Source: Neckera pumila
Taxonomy: Eukaryota; Streptophyta; Bryopsida; Hypnales; Neckeraceae
Assembly (NCBI GenBank): GCA_963969595.1
Contig: OZ018410.1
Span: 31,500,913-31,564,912 of the forward strand
Direction of reading: 5' to 3'
Length of the DNA stretch: 64,000 bases
The notes under the pieces are model-generated. The model saw only the letters and a program-made list of their open reading frames with translations, did no database searches and had not been told where the DNA came from. Both the position numbers and the translations under genes were made by a program. Of the stretch, positions 23,622-34,715 are shown one piece after another. Numbering within the stretch: position 1 is the stretch's first letter; the number at the start of each line of letters is the position of its first letter.

Positions 23622-23642
23622 GAATCCACGGTAGCGGCACCA
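23622..23642 (-). promoter_or_regulatory. Primer binding site, degenerate tRNA-Asp type
   Basis: The minus-strand sequence TGGTGCCGCTACCGTGGATT lies 10 bases inside the 5' LTR end. It matches the complement of the plant tRNA-Asp 3' end at 15 of 20 positions. Four of the five differences are transitions, as expected of decay. Its place confirms LTR C as the 5' LTR and fits the Tat/Athila-type primer class. Confidence 0.65.
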
Positions 23643-24618
23643 AATTTTTGTATGTTGCAGCACAAGGCAAGCAATTTCCCAGTTATACTACCAAAACACC
23701 GCTTTAAAGTATAACAAAGTGACTCTAAAGATCGAACCCGCGAGATTCTATGAAGTAGATAGCCTTATTTGGTCTCTAAGCTAAGTCAGTACCTATATTT
23801 CCTCTTCCGGTTCTAACACAACAACCGGAAACACAACAACACCAAGAACTACAATCAGACCCTCTTCTCCTTCTCCGATCCGGTCCACTTTCCGATCCGA
23901 TCTGATCAACTCACATCCGCTCTTACTACCATCCGGTTTAGTTTTACCTCTGTTTCACCATCAAAGGGTTCGCCCCTTGCTTTTGATAGTGGCAGGCCCG
24001 CCGCTCCTTTCGTGTATTATAGTGGCTGAAGACCCACTTCTTCCTTCTCCAATTTCCTACACTAATCCGGACCCAGTTTGATTCCTTACAGCAATCCAGA
24101 GAACTCTCCGGATCACCGGTCACACAAGGACCCCCCGTACGATCCTCCCATACTACAACGACCTTAGCGCCACCTTCCTTCTGTACAAAGCCAGGCAGTT
24201 GCAAGTAAACCCGTCCATTCCAACATCAACTAAAGTCCTTCCGTTTGCCCACTAAGGCAGCGAGATCTCTCAGGAGATCGGACATTCAACCGGATTTCCC
24301 ACCCAGGAGTTCTAGCACGACTAAGGAATCCCTCCCTATCCGCCTAGCCTAACAACGGTTGTCTTGCTCGGAATCCTAAACCTTAGAGCTGCTGAGGAAC
24401 TGGAATCCACTCCCAACACATTCACAACCCGCTCACTTGCACATAAGATCAAAAAACAAGGATGCCAAAGGGAGAAATCACACCCGCACTAGCATGCGCC
24501 TTCCTAACTCTTCACCACACAACCCTGCCACACACGGGAGAGACACGCAGCAAGAGGCCAAGAAAAGACGTACACAAAAATGAGGTGAAAAGACTCGCAG
24601 CTCCCAAGCACAAGCTGA

Positions 24619-24626
24619 CTTATATA
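24619..24626 (-). promoter_or_regulatory. Second TATA box, downstream of the LTR ORF
   Basis: Minus-strand TATATAAG in a GTTGTATATAAGTCAG context lies 134 bp after the ORF stop and about 970 bp before the LTR end. It is conserved in A (1107-1114), B (10117-10124), F (2807-2814) and F' (5789-5796). It is well placed to drive genomic RNA, which would put the whole ORF in U3. Confidence 0.55.
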
Positions 24627-24759
24627 CAACTTGATTACAAAGCAAAAAGGCCCCCGGAAATCCGCGCTGGACATCCGAGTCTGATCCTAATCGGCCAGAC
24701 CGGATCAACATCCGATCCGGTCCTAACTATCTTACAAAACTATACTCCTAATTAACTAC

Positions 24760-26412
24760 CTACTCTCCAACACCCCCACCCAGCGTAGGACTTCTTGGTT
24801 CCTTGGGCAGTTGGTTGAAGACGTCGGCAAGGTTCCGACTCCGCTCCCCGGCAGCTGGATCCGGAAGATCTGACCTTGGCGAGGAATCTAGATGAATCGG
24901 TTGCCCAAGCCCAGGTCTCCGGTTACTCTTCCTTGACTGGGGTGTCTGATCCTTGCGCTCCCTTGGATTCGATCCTCCGGCTGCAAACGAATCCGGTAGC
25001 GATATATCGGAGAGGTGGATCTCCTGGGAGTACATGAATCCGTTCAGCTTCTGACTGCTGACATCCATCCGGTTGGCCGCCTCTCTCGTTGCCATTAAGG
25101 ACGCTTTCACCCGATCGGTGAAGTCGGTCAGGATCCGAACTATCCGGGAACCGGATACCTTTTTCTCCTCATGCACCCCTTTGTCGAATAGTGCCGCCTT
25201 GACTGCGGTGGATCCGGACTCTCCGAGAGTGTCCTTCACCGACTCAGCCACCTTCCGGGCTGCCTCCGCCACCTCCCGGACTGCAGCCTTGTCTTCCCTG
25301 AGGGCTACCATGTCAGCCCTTAGAGTGTCGACTTCCTCTTGAAGTCGACGGATCTCTGCCTCCTGCTTCCGGTTCTCATCCGGATTGGCTAGGTATTGGC
25401 CCACCTTACTCGGCAAATTGCTATCGGCCGGTGCACCCACCATCTCTCCGATACCAGTGAGAGCTCTCCTCTTGACCTCCCAGTCCGCTCGTATCGCACA
25501 CAGGATTATCGTCAACTGGTTGAACGGGTCGGCCGGGTCCTCGAGATCCGGCATCTCCACCTCCGATCCCTGTTCTGGTGTGGACCGGGTGGTTGGAGGG
25601 GTTCCTCTCTTGCGAGAAGGCGTCGTCTTCATCCGCTTCTTTGGCCGAGAGGGCTCCTCCTCTTCTTCCTCTTCTGTCTCGGGTTCGGACCCGGTTTGCT
25701 CTTCCATTTCGTCATCCGAACCGGATTCTCCGTACTTCAGGATAGAGTCCTGAAGGCTCCACGTCTTCTCCTCCGTATGCGTCAGGAGTTGGTTGCGGTG
25801 GCAGAGGTGGAAGAGATAGGGACTCAAAGGAGTGGCCCTACTCTTTCCAATCCTCGTCACCAGCTGGGACACCAGATCGGAAAAGATCTGGGCCCAGTTC
25901 ACTTTCCGTTCCCCGCTCAGGGAACCGAAAATGGTGTTACCGATGGTCATCGTCACCCTCGTCGGCTTCTCCGGATGGACGATCGGAACCAGGAGCTGGA
26001 GGAGGTTTCGGTGCCGGTCGCTCTTATAGTCCACAACCACGTACCCGTCCTTGTTGCTCGGTTCTCCATGAAACTTGTCATAGATGAACTCGTCCTTCCG
26101 TCCAGCCATGTCTGAACCTCCCATCCGGAAGTTGTAAACTTCCCTCCACCTTTCTTCTTCCCATTCGGTCGGGCGGCCCCGGAGGGTGTTGTCGAACTCA
26201 TTCGACGCCTTATACCTAATTTCTTTGACCATCTGCTCCTCCTGAAACCCCCAGGGTTTATCCATCAAGACGAGGCACCCCATGGCGTTGAGATCCTCCA
26301 TTAGCTCGAATTTGGCCGGTTCCTCCATAGGAATGACCGGAACTACCTTCCGGAGTTTGACGTCGGAGGAAGAACTGGGCGCGCTCGGTCTGGCCTTACA
26401 CAGCTGAGGCAT
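24760..26412 (-). CDS. LTR-encoded acidic coiled-coil protein, intact copy
   Basis: This intact 550-residue frame lies wholly inside the 5' LTR, from the ATG at 26412 to a TAG at 24760. Residues ~1-220 form a globular region with KPWGFQEEQMVKEIRYKA, RGRPTEWEEERWREVYNF and HPEKPTRVTMTIGNTIF. Then come an acidic tract (EEEEEEE, near 240-250), a basic nuclear-signal-like patch PKKRMK..RKR, a Pro/Thr-rich stretch, and a coiled coil near residues 330-400 with heptads through RRLQEEVDTLRADMVALRE. The tail ends in TLGGGVGE. No protease, RT, nuclease or CCHC motif is visible. Four other LTR copies in the window carry broken versions, so the frame was kept through several rounds of amplification. It resembles gag-like or plant mobile-domain proteins only vaguely. 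Function unknown. Confidence 0.75.
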   Translation of the reverse strand: MPQLCKARPSAPSSSSDVKLRKVVPVIPMEEPAKFELMEDLNAMGCLVLMDKPWGFQEEQMVKEIRYKASNEFDNTLRGRPTEWEEERWREVYNFRMGGSDMAGRKDEFIYDKFHGEPSNKDGYVVVDYKSDRHRNLLQLLVPIVHPEKPTRVTMTIGNTIFGSLSGERKVNWAQIFSDLVSQLVTRIGKSRATPLSPYLFHLCHRNQLLTHTEEKTWSLQDSILKYGESGSDDEMEEQTGSEPETEEEEEEEPSRPKKRMKTTPSRKRGTPPTTRSTPEQGSEVEMPDLEDPADPFNQLTIILCAIRADWEVKRRALTGIGEMVGAPADSNLPSKVGQYLANPDENRKQEAEIRRLQEEVDTLRADMVALREDKAAVREVAEAARKVAESVKDTLGESGSTAVKAALFDKGVHEEKKVSGSRIVRILTDFTDRVKASLMATREAANRMDVSSQKLNGFMYSQEIHLSDISLPDSFAAGGSNPRERKDQTPQSRKSNRRPGLGQPIHLDSSPRSDLPDPAAGERSRNLADVFNQLPKEPRSPTLGGGVGE

Positions 26413-26684
26413 GGACACTAAATGGCCGCTGAATCCTTACCGATCGCTACCTCACTCTCTCCTAGCCGCACGTCCCGTTCCTCACTTCCTCTCGTCCGAT
26501 CTCAACCGGAAAGTACCACAAAACCTGCAACCCACACGTTCTCTACTCTTCCTACACTCTCAGACATGCCCAACCGGAAGCGCACACACATACAATGGCT
26601 CTAGCGCAGACGGAGGTGTAAAAGCGCTCAAGGTTAGCTCCAGAACTCGAGGGAAGTAAAGGAGTGAAAATGAGGACGACCAGC

Positions 26685-26693
26685 CTTTATATA
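26685..26693 (-). promoter_or_regulatory. TATA box upstream of the LTR ORF
   Basis: Minus-strand TATATAAAG in an ACTATATAAAGG context lies about 270 bp before the ATG at 26412 and 275 bp inside the LTR. It is conserved in copies B (12182-12190), F' (near 7853) and F'' (near 28308), with flanking GGGACTATATAAAGG nearly invariant. Confidence 0.6.
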
Positions 26694-26968
26694 GTCCCAA
26701 GACCCCTAGCAGATCATCATGACCTTTTCTGGTCCGGTCCTTTATCAATCCGGTCCAACCCTAGTCCGATCTGAGGTGAGATCCGGATGTAATTCCGCTC
26801 CTGAATACTAACATTCTAACCGGATCAGATACAATTTTCTCCTTACTAAATTAGCGTTGCCTGTCTCTAGTTTCCTTCTGCCCCTCTAATTGGATACAGA
26901 TCCTAATTACTTGTTTCCGTTCCCTTATTTAGACAAGCAGAGGAAAACCAAAAATTATGGTTGCGACA

Positions 26969-28035
26969 CCAACAAATCTCCACCTCCTGCTTCCGGTGCT
27001 TATCCGGATTGGAGATGTACTATGCCACCTTACCCGGTAGCCTGCTATCTCCCGACGCATCCACCAGCTATCCGATACTAGCAAGGGTTCTCCTCTTGAT
27101 CTCCCAATCTGCTCATATCCTACAGAGGATGACGATCAATTGATTGAATGGATCATTCGGGTCTTTGGCCTCCGGCATCTCCACTTCCGATTCCTATTCA
27201 AGAGTCGACCAATTGGTAGGAGGGGTTCCTCTCTTATGAGGAGGCGTCATCTTCATCCGCTTCCTTGTCTTGAGGTGCTCCTCCTCATCTTCTTCTTCTG
27301 TCTCGGGTTCGGATCCGATTGCATCCTCCAGCTTGTCATCCGAACTTGACTCCCCATACTTCAAGATGGATTCTTGAATGTTCCACATCTTCTCCTCCGT
27401 GTTAGTGAGGAGTTGGTTGCGAGGGTAGAGGTGAAAAAGATAGGGACTTAAAGGAGTGGCCCTACTCTTTCCAACCCTTGTCACAAGCTGGGACACCAAA
27501 TCGCAAAAGATCCAGGTCCAATTCACCTTCCGTTCCCCGCTCAGGCCCCCAAAAATGGTATTGCCGAGGGTCATCGTCACCCTCGTTGGCTTCTTCGGGT
27601 GGATGATCGAAACCAAGAATTGGAGTAGGTGGAGGTGCCGGTCGTTTATGCAATCTGCGACCGCGTATCCGTCTTTGCTGCTCGGCTCTCCATGAAACTT
27701 GTCATGGATGAACTTCGCCCTCCGTGCCGCCATGCAGGAACCTCCTAACCGGAAGTTGTAGACTTCCCTCCACCTCTCTTCTTCCCACTTGGTTGGGCGC
27801 CCCTAGACAGTGTTGTTGAATTGATTCGACATTTTCCCCTTGAGCTCTCTCACCATCCACTCCTCCCTAATCCCCAGGGTTTATCCATCAACACCAAACA
27901 GCCCATCATGTTGAGATCCTCCATGAGCTCGGTCCTCACCGGTTCCTCGGAAGGGATGACCGGAACTACTTTCCAAAGCTTAATCTCGGAGGAGGAACTG
28001 GGCGCTCCCGGTCTGTTCTTATGAAGTTGAGGCAT
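26969..28035 (-). pseudogene. LTR-encoded coiled-coil protein, 5' half (copy F'')
   Basis: The N-terminal half of the LTR protein starts at the ATG at 28035. It is broken near 27850 by stops after GLGRSGW and by frame changes near 27194, and is cut at the coiled coil where LTR C inserted (GAGATTTGTTGG). The continuation lies at 2086-2670 on the other strand. It has the same older sequence type as copy F'. Confidence 0.7.
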
Positions 28036-28581
28036 GGACACGGACTGCTAATTGGATCCTTTCCGGTTGCTACCTTACTCTCTCTTAGCCACACGTCCCG
28101 TTCCTCACTTCCTCTCGTCTGATCTCAACCGGAAGACAATACAAAACTTGCAGCCCACATAAGTTTGACCTTTCTTGTACTCTGACACACCCGTCCTAAA
28201 GTTTCCACTCACACAACGGCTCTAGCGCAGACGAAGGCGTTAAAGTGCTTAAGGTCAACTCCAAAACTTAAGGGAAATAAAGGAGTGAAAAGGGGGACGA
28301 TTAGCCTTTATATAGTCCCAGGACCCCTGACTGGTCATCATGACCATTTCCGGTCCATAGCAATCCGGTTCAACCCTAATCCGATCCAGGGTAAGTTTTG
28401 GATGTGATTCCACTCTTGAGTACTAATACTCTGACTAGATCAGATCTAGTTTACCCCTTATTGCATTAGCCTTGTCTATCTTCAGTCTTTTTCTGCCTCC
28501 TAGCAGGATCTGGATCCTAATTACTCGTTTCCGTTCCAACTTTTAGGTAAGCAAGGGAAACCAGAAATTCTGGTTGCGTCA
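26969..28581 (-). mobile_element. Half solo LTR (5' half), subfamily F
   Basis: Minus-strand LTR start TGACGCAACCAGAATTT at 28581, running to GTTGG at 26969 where gypsy LTR C begins. With 2081-3773 it makes up one LTR. The bases outside its start are GCATT, and the bases outside the other half's end are GCATC when read in the same direction, a likely target duplication with one mutation. It holds the upstream TATA (near 28308) and the N-terminal half of a decayed LTR ORF. Confidence 0.85.
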
Positions 28582-31394
28582 GCATTATAAATCTTTATGA
28601 ATATATGAATTTGTTTATGGTGTTCATTATGCGTGCGGAACATAGGCAGTCACTTGATATGTGAAGTGCAAGCTATTTTTTCTTTCATCTGCTGAAATAG
28701 AAGTGGTTCATGTTTTTATCAATGACAAATATAGTGTTTGGATTATACATGCACAAAGATTAGTCTGAATATGCATTTTTTTTTACCCTTTGATTCTCTA
28801 TTGGAGTTCTAGTTGACTGGATATTGCATGTTCATATTACATGGACATCAGAGATTGGATTTATTTTAGCAGTGATAAAACTCCGATTTTCTCCACACAA
28901 ACTAAAATCTCTCAGATGGAATAGTATATTAGCCAAAATTCATCAGTCTACAGATTTATGCTGAATGTCTGAGCACTTGTGACTCACTTGTCTACAGTCC
29001 TTTCATTCCACTGGATGTAATGTGAAATGACAATGTTTCTTGTGTTAGCACTCCATTGGGGGATCTCCTGCTTAGTAAAAATTGGTCTCCTTCTTCTCGA
29101 GAGGAAGTGCTTGTTTGATAATTCTGAAGTGATGTTTGGGACTTCCAGTGAATTTCAAGTTTTCCTGTATGAATGTATCTATGAATTGCACTGTCTACAG
29201 CACATGAATCAAACTGTAGCGCTTCGACACGAAGATTGTTAATGAAGCCAACGCATATTTGACAACCTTATCAGGGGATCTCCTAATGCATTCGTTTCAA
29301 ACAAAACGTTGAGTGAGGGATTAATATGGGGCTCGAAGTCGTATTTGCTTGAACTGGTTGTCATCATGGGATCTCTTGATAGGTTCGGGGACGTGAGCTG
29401 TAAACGGGATGCTATAAACGTTGTGCTATAAATGGGATGCTGAAATTATGAAAACCCAATCCACAGATCTTCCAATCTAGGCACGTGAACTCTGGCACAG
29501 TCAACTACGGAACAGTAATTTATAATTTTTCTAGCATTTCTAAGCACATGAAGAAGCACTCTCCAAAAGACCTATGAGTGCAAAAATTGAGATAGACCGG
29601 GGGATTTCACTATCTCTTTAATTTTGGACTATTGAAAGTCCAGAAGTAGTTAAATATAGCATATGATTTCAATAAAGGGAGACAAGCCTTTAAGTACAAG
29701 TCCTTAAGTACAAGTCCTTAAGCCTCTAGAAGGTCTTGCAAAAAACATTTCATATTTTTGGCCATAGGATTGGCAATACTATGTAATACTACCAATACCA
29801 TGTGTCAGCAGCGCCCCTATAGATCTAAACCGTCAATTTAGTGCTATATAGTACTATGTAATACTGTAGATTGTTGCAAAGTACTACAGAAGCCACTGGG
29901 AGCAAAAATAGCAGAAAAGGAATCTTTGGGCTTTTTCATTTTAGTAATTCAAAAAAACTCAAAAAATAAAAATTTAAAAATACATTTTCCTAGAGAAGAT
30001 TGTGCTAGTATTGCACCAAAGAATTCATATAAGAAATTTTTTCCATCTTTGTAACCTTCAAGTAAAGGAAGGTCACTTTGACCCTATGTGTGCAACCGAC
30101 ATATTGCTATTTTCATAAAAACTCATTGTCAATCCTTGTAATGTTATTAGACCTCCAATATGTCCAACTTGTGGCTTCAAGTTTGCATTTTTGGGTCAAA
30201 AATAAGACTGAATCCCCCCAAAATGGCCAAGGTAGACACCCAATTGGGGGTAGATTAAAAACAATAAAATAATTTTAAAAAGTCTAAGAAAATTACACAA
30301 TGTTTGCAACTATTGCATGTACCTTCATTTCAAATTTCACGCCAAACAGACAAACAATGCAAAAGCTATGAGCAAAAAACCAACAGTCCAAAAGTAAGGG
30401 GACAAAAAATAAGACAAGTGTTTCTTGCAATCACCCCTCACTTGAAGTTGCAACCAAAAGGGACAAATGCCCACCTCAAGAGTCTACTTCCCTAATGAGA
30501 CTAACCACCTAGCAAGCTTAACCACCTAGCGAGGCTTAACCACCTTTCAACTTGGAATCCCATAGTTAGATTTAGTAAGATGTCTATTTTTAACTACTAG
30601 ATGGCCCACATCACAACATCGTTTCCGCAAATTTGGATCAATATTGGGAAACATTGTTGGATATTGATTGTGATGGTGTGAGCTTCCAAATTGTCACTTA
30701 GGACTCTGGATTTCTTTTTTTGAAATTTGCAATTTAGAATAGGTAAAAGTATACAAAAAGCCATAAAAAGAATGTAGAACAGAAGTAGGGTTGTACCATA
30801 CCCATTATAGTATTTGGTCTAGTTTTGATTTTATACCTAAACCATCCACAAACCTCACCTAGAAATAGAGCTTAAACCACAAGATAGTGGGATTTGGAGG
30901 ATTTTAGTCACATAGCCCCAGCAAGGCTAAATCCCACTGGAAAGTGGCGATGCATGGCTAAATTGATCCTAGGGATTCATAATGAGCCATAGGTCGGGTC
31001 CTAGATTAGGTTTCAAATTTCCCATTAGATCGACGAATTCCCAGAAACCCCAGTTGTTAGAGGAGATCCTCACGACGTTAACCGGCATTTTGGGGCACAC
31101 AACGACAAAACAACATCAACAAGGAGTTTTTTCCTACTCCCTTTCACCTTCTGAAGACCCTAGGTTAGTTACTTTTCTCAAAATAGGAAACCACCAAGAG
31201 TTGAAAATTTACCACGATTGGATTTTTAAACTAGACTAGCCTACGTTGGGTTTTTGATTCCAGTACAAGGGGTAGGAGGTTTTGTATCATAATTAGCATT
31301 CTGGATCCAATGGCGCAGTCCGTTTGACATTTGGAGTTGATCTCCAAAAGTTAGGAGGTTGGTCCAGCATAGATAGTAGAAAGCGAAATTTTAG
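28582..31394. other. AT-rich unique sequence, no gene recognised
   Basis: Short open frames here show no coding character. Minor tandem runs are visible, such as AAGTACAAGTCCTT twice near 29690-29720 and three ~19-bp units with TTAACCACCTAGC at 30482-30540. A TGGCGCAGTCCGTTTG stretch at 31311-31326 vaguely resembles a gypsy primer site, but no LTR could be paired with it. Confidence 0.5.
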
Positions 31395-31934
31395 GATTAG
31401 GATGAAAATCTTTGAAGATGAGGATGAAAATCCAAGTTGATAAGGTTACTAGGAGGAATTTAGGGGGGGGAAGTGAGCCCTTGGAAACCTATAAATGGGC
31501 TCCACTTCCCTCTCTAAAATCACCCCCATACTTGTTTTTGGGTCCATGGATCCTTGGGTCCAAGTCATCTTGGATGTTTTGGCATTTGAAGCCAAAAACC
31601 TCTACGGTGTTTTTGGAGCACTTTTGGCTCCTTTTGTTGTTATAGTTCAAGCTTTGAAGGTCCTTGGGGTTCCTTCTATCTTGCCTTGTGTACTCCTTGT
31701 GTACTTTTCTTGTGTTTTTAGAAGTTTTTGTGGACTAACCCTTGTGTCTTGAGAGTCTTTAGTGTTTTGTACTAATCCTAAAGTCACCCCCTTCCATACC
31801 TTAGCGAATGCCGCTTTGGAGGCCCTTTAGAGTATGAGTCATTTGCTTTACCTCGTTATACTAACTCGTGTGTTCTCTTAAGTCAAGTTCTTATCTTCTT
31901 CTAACGTGTCTCTTATTGAATGGACCTCCCTTCA

Positions 31935-32352
31935 GGACGGCGAAGCTTTGAACTTTCATGCAAGTTCCTTTCTTTATGTGTCTTTTCCCTCTTCTAAAGT
32001 CTTTCTTGTTGTGTGGAACCCCCCTCCCCCCCCTCTTGGACGGCAAAGCTTCAAACCCACGATTAAGTTAAGTCTTAGAGTACATGTTAAAACGATCCCG
32101 GACGGCGGAGCTTTGAATCCCCAAAGTGTCACAAAGTCCTAGAGTTGGTGTTAAACCCAACTTCACGGCGAAGCTTCGAACCACCCAAGTACTTAGCCCC
32201 AAAGTTTAGTTTCCAAGATCTTTTTGAAAAAGTCTAAAATTTAGCTTCCAAGATCTAGAGTCTTAGTGTGAGAACGATAGTTTGTGACTCTGTAAGTTTG
32301 TTTTGTGTCCAAGAGTTTAAGCCTAACCCCCTAGACGGCGAAGCTTTGACCC
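31935..32352 (+). repeat. Five dispersed GACGGCGAAGCTT(T/C)GAA motifs
   Basis: Near-identical 17-19 bp motifs with a central AAGCTT or close variant occur at 31935, 32038, 32100, 32164 and 32334. Spacings are irregular (103, 62, 64 and 170 bp) and the sequences between differ, so this is not a simple tandem array. All are on the same strand in a region otherwise rich in T and poor in GC. The function is unknown. They could be protein binding sites in a leader or promoter. Confidence 0.6.
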
Positions 32353-32439
32353 TGGCCTTAATTCCCCAAAAATCTGGTTTAAGTTTGTATAAGTGGATTC
32401 CCTTGAGGGAAGCCGAGGTGTGTGATGAGAATTTTGGGA

Positions 32440-32570
32440 GGAAACTAGAACCAACAGCCGGCCACCAGCATAAGCCAGCAGCCCGCAGCGGCCGGTATCC
32501 AGCGGCGGGCTGGTACCCAGTGCGGACCAGAGCCAATTCAGGCCAGCACCCAGTTCGGGCTGTTTGTTCA
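32440..32570. other. GC-rich low-complexity island
   Basis: A short stretch with repeated CAGC, CGGCC and GGCGGGCTGGTACCCAG-like pieces stands out from its AT-rich surroundings. It produces open frames on both strands, but these have repeated Pro/Ala/Gly/Arg composition with no domain. I do not call a gene. Confidence 0.4.
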
Positions 32571-33297
32571 CATTTCCTATTGATCATATACATCATGGCT
32601 AAAGGCCAGATCAACATGGAATGATACCCCACGGAATCCTACTTTCTTTTTTTTCTAGTTTTTGACCAGTTAGAAGCTAGTTTAGAAAAATCCCACCAGA
32701 GTAGAAAAAAGACCCAGTTAGGAGCTGTTTAGAGAACTTAGAGTAGAAAGCCCAGTTACAAAGCTAGTCAGGAATCCAGTGATAGAAGTCCAGTATAACT
32801 CAGTTAGGAATTAGAGTTTCAAGGTCCACCTGCAACTAAAGAAATAAAAGAAAAGGGGGAAGGGAATCAATACCTCCATGTCACACTTATACACACACGT
32901 TCCACTCTCACACCCACACGTGAACACAAATAATGGAGGAAAATTAGTAGAGGAAGAGATGAAGTAGGGACCAAAAGGAGAGAGACAATAAATAGTGACC
33001 TAGGTGTTGGATTGGGTAGGGTAGGGAGGAAATCTCAAGAATTTGTTGCAACCATTAGAAGGAGGATAGAAATGACGCAAAGCAAGGAAGGCATAAGAGG
33101 GTAGGAGAGACATTAAATTTCTTGGCATTCGAAACCATCTTTGTAAGACCACCATCAAAGGTTGGTGCAATAGTACCAGAGTAGAAGAGAGAAGGAGAAA
33201 GAAAAGAAAAGGGGAATGAGAAAGAGGGAAGTTAGGATGTAATATCTCTTTTAAAAATTAAGCAGTGAGCTTTGGGAAGAATGGCCAACAAATTATC

Positions 33298-33357
33298 ATG
33301 GACGGAGATGCGTATGAGCACGAGGACGATGTTATCTCCAACATCGGTAGTGATGAG
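33298..33357 (+). other. Possible small exon with splice donor
   Basis: An ATG opens an acidic 20-residue frame (MDGDAYEHEDD...) that ends exactly at GAG|GTAAGC, a good plant donor. The downstream partner could be the decayed frame at 34716, but no acceptor was fixed. Weak candidate. Confidence 0.2.
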
Positions 33358-33579
33358 GTAAGCCATTAATTGATCCTTGGCATTTTTTCCTAATTAACTT
33401 GTAATTCTCTCAGTTAAGCTTCAATTCAAGATAATTAGCAAAGATTAGCAAGAATTAGAAGTTTAGATTCAAAAACTTATAGATTAGGAATAGGGATTTC
33501 TAACATCATATTACCCTAAAAATTTGGCTTTGGATTGACCGCGCTAGGTTAAGTTCAGCAGTCCAGGAAGGATGAACTA

Positions 33580-34150
33580 ACATTAATTCGGGAATTAAAA
33601 TTTAGAATTAGAGTTAGAAGGTTAAGTTGGAAGTTAATTTAGAGAAGGCAACTTAGGGCCAAAATTAAGAAGTTAATTTGGAGTGTTAATTAGAGATAAC
33701 AATTTAGAATTATAATTGGCAAAGTTAATTTGGGAGTAAAAATTAAACTTAAATTAGAACGTAATCCGTGGGAGTTTAGTTAAAGATTAAAACTAAAAAT
33801 CGGGATTAAGAAGTAAAAATCTAGAATTAATTTAGAGGTAAAAGATTAGAAGTTAGAACAAATTTAGGGATTAAAATTGAGGGATATCTTAGAAGTCAAA
33901 ACTTTAGAGTAACATTTAGAAGTTAAAAGTTAGAGTAAATTTAGGGATTAAAACTAAGAGATAACTTAGAAGTCAGAACTTTAGAGTAACATTTAGAAGT
34001 TAAAAGTTAGAGGAAATTTAGGGGTTAAAACTAAGGGGTAATTTAGAAGTCAAAACTTAGAATAACAGTCAGAAGTTAAAAGTTTAGAGTAATATTTTGA
34101 AGTTAGGAAATTTGAATAAAATCTAAAATAGTAAATTTTCAAAGGAAAAG
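33580..34150 (+). repeat. Purine-rich degenerate array with 77-bp units
   Basis: The plus strand is rich in A, G and T and very poor in C, with AGAAGTTAAAAGTTAGAG-like words throughout. A clear 77-bp unit starting AATTTAGGGATTAAAA occurs at 33861, 33938 and 34015, and more diverged copies surround it. No coding potential. Confidence 0.7.
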
Positions 34151-34715
34151 TTAAAACTTAGGGTTAAGGTAGAAGGGTCAAACAATTGAGGTTGAAAAGC
34201 TAGAAGTAAAATCACAGTAGAAGTAAAAAGCCTAAAGCCAAGGTAAAAATACTAAAACAAGTCAAAGGTTAAAACATAGAAGTTCATGTAGAAGGTTAAA
34301 AGTCACAAACCAATTGGGACAGTCAACGAGTGGGGAACACCATAGAAGGGACATAGGATAGGTGAAGTGTCCGGAGAGGTTGTTTTATTCCCTTTATTAT
34401 CTAGGCTGGCCTTTTGGGCTAGCAATCAATTAGTAAAACTTTGCACACAAATTATAGCTACCCCTACTGCCATCCACAAAACTAGGAAACATTAGCAAGT
34501 TCCATTGCTTGGAAGGCACAATAGACCGCGCGCGCAACATCCTTTTTAAATCAAAAGTGGATAAAAATTAAGAACCGGATCAAGTTTGCTCTATTACCAA
34601 GGGTGGGTAATTTCGCACCTACAGTTTGGTGTATCTGCCAAGAGTAGAGACACTAGATTGTTGTGTGCCTATTAAACTAACAAGTATTGCATGTGAAGGA
34701 TTATGAGTCGGAAGA

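Larger units (their letters stand above)
23653..26968 (-). mobile_element. 5' LTR (copy C) of the gypsy element, 3.3 kb
   Basis: On the minus strand the LTR starts TGTCGCAACCATAA at 26968 and ends GTGCTGCAACA at 23653, a length of 3316 bp. Most plant gypsy LTRs are 0.3-2 kb, and this one carries an intact open reading frame. Outside its start lies CCAAC (26969-26973), the target duplication whose partner GTTGG is now at 2081-2085 beside copy A. The reading frame, two TATA boxes and long downstream part are conserved with LTR B and the F subfamily. Confidence 0.92.

Noticed and set aside
9146..26973. Simple reading of the gypsy element as an undisturbed insertion at 9151-26968
   Set aside because: The flanking pentamers GGCGG and CCAAC do not match, and a matching GTTGG lies beside LTR A instead.
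32268..32624. 118-codon plus-strand and 125-codon minus-strand frames
   Set aside because: Both cross a GC-rich low-complexity island and have no domain.
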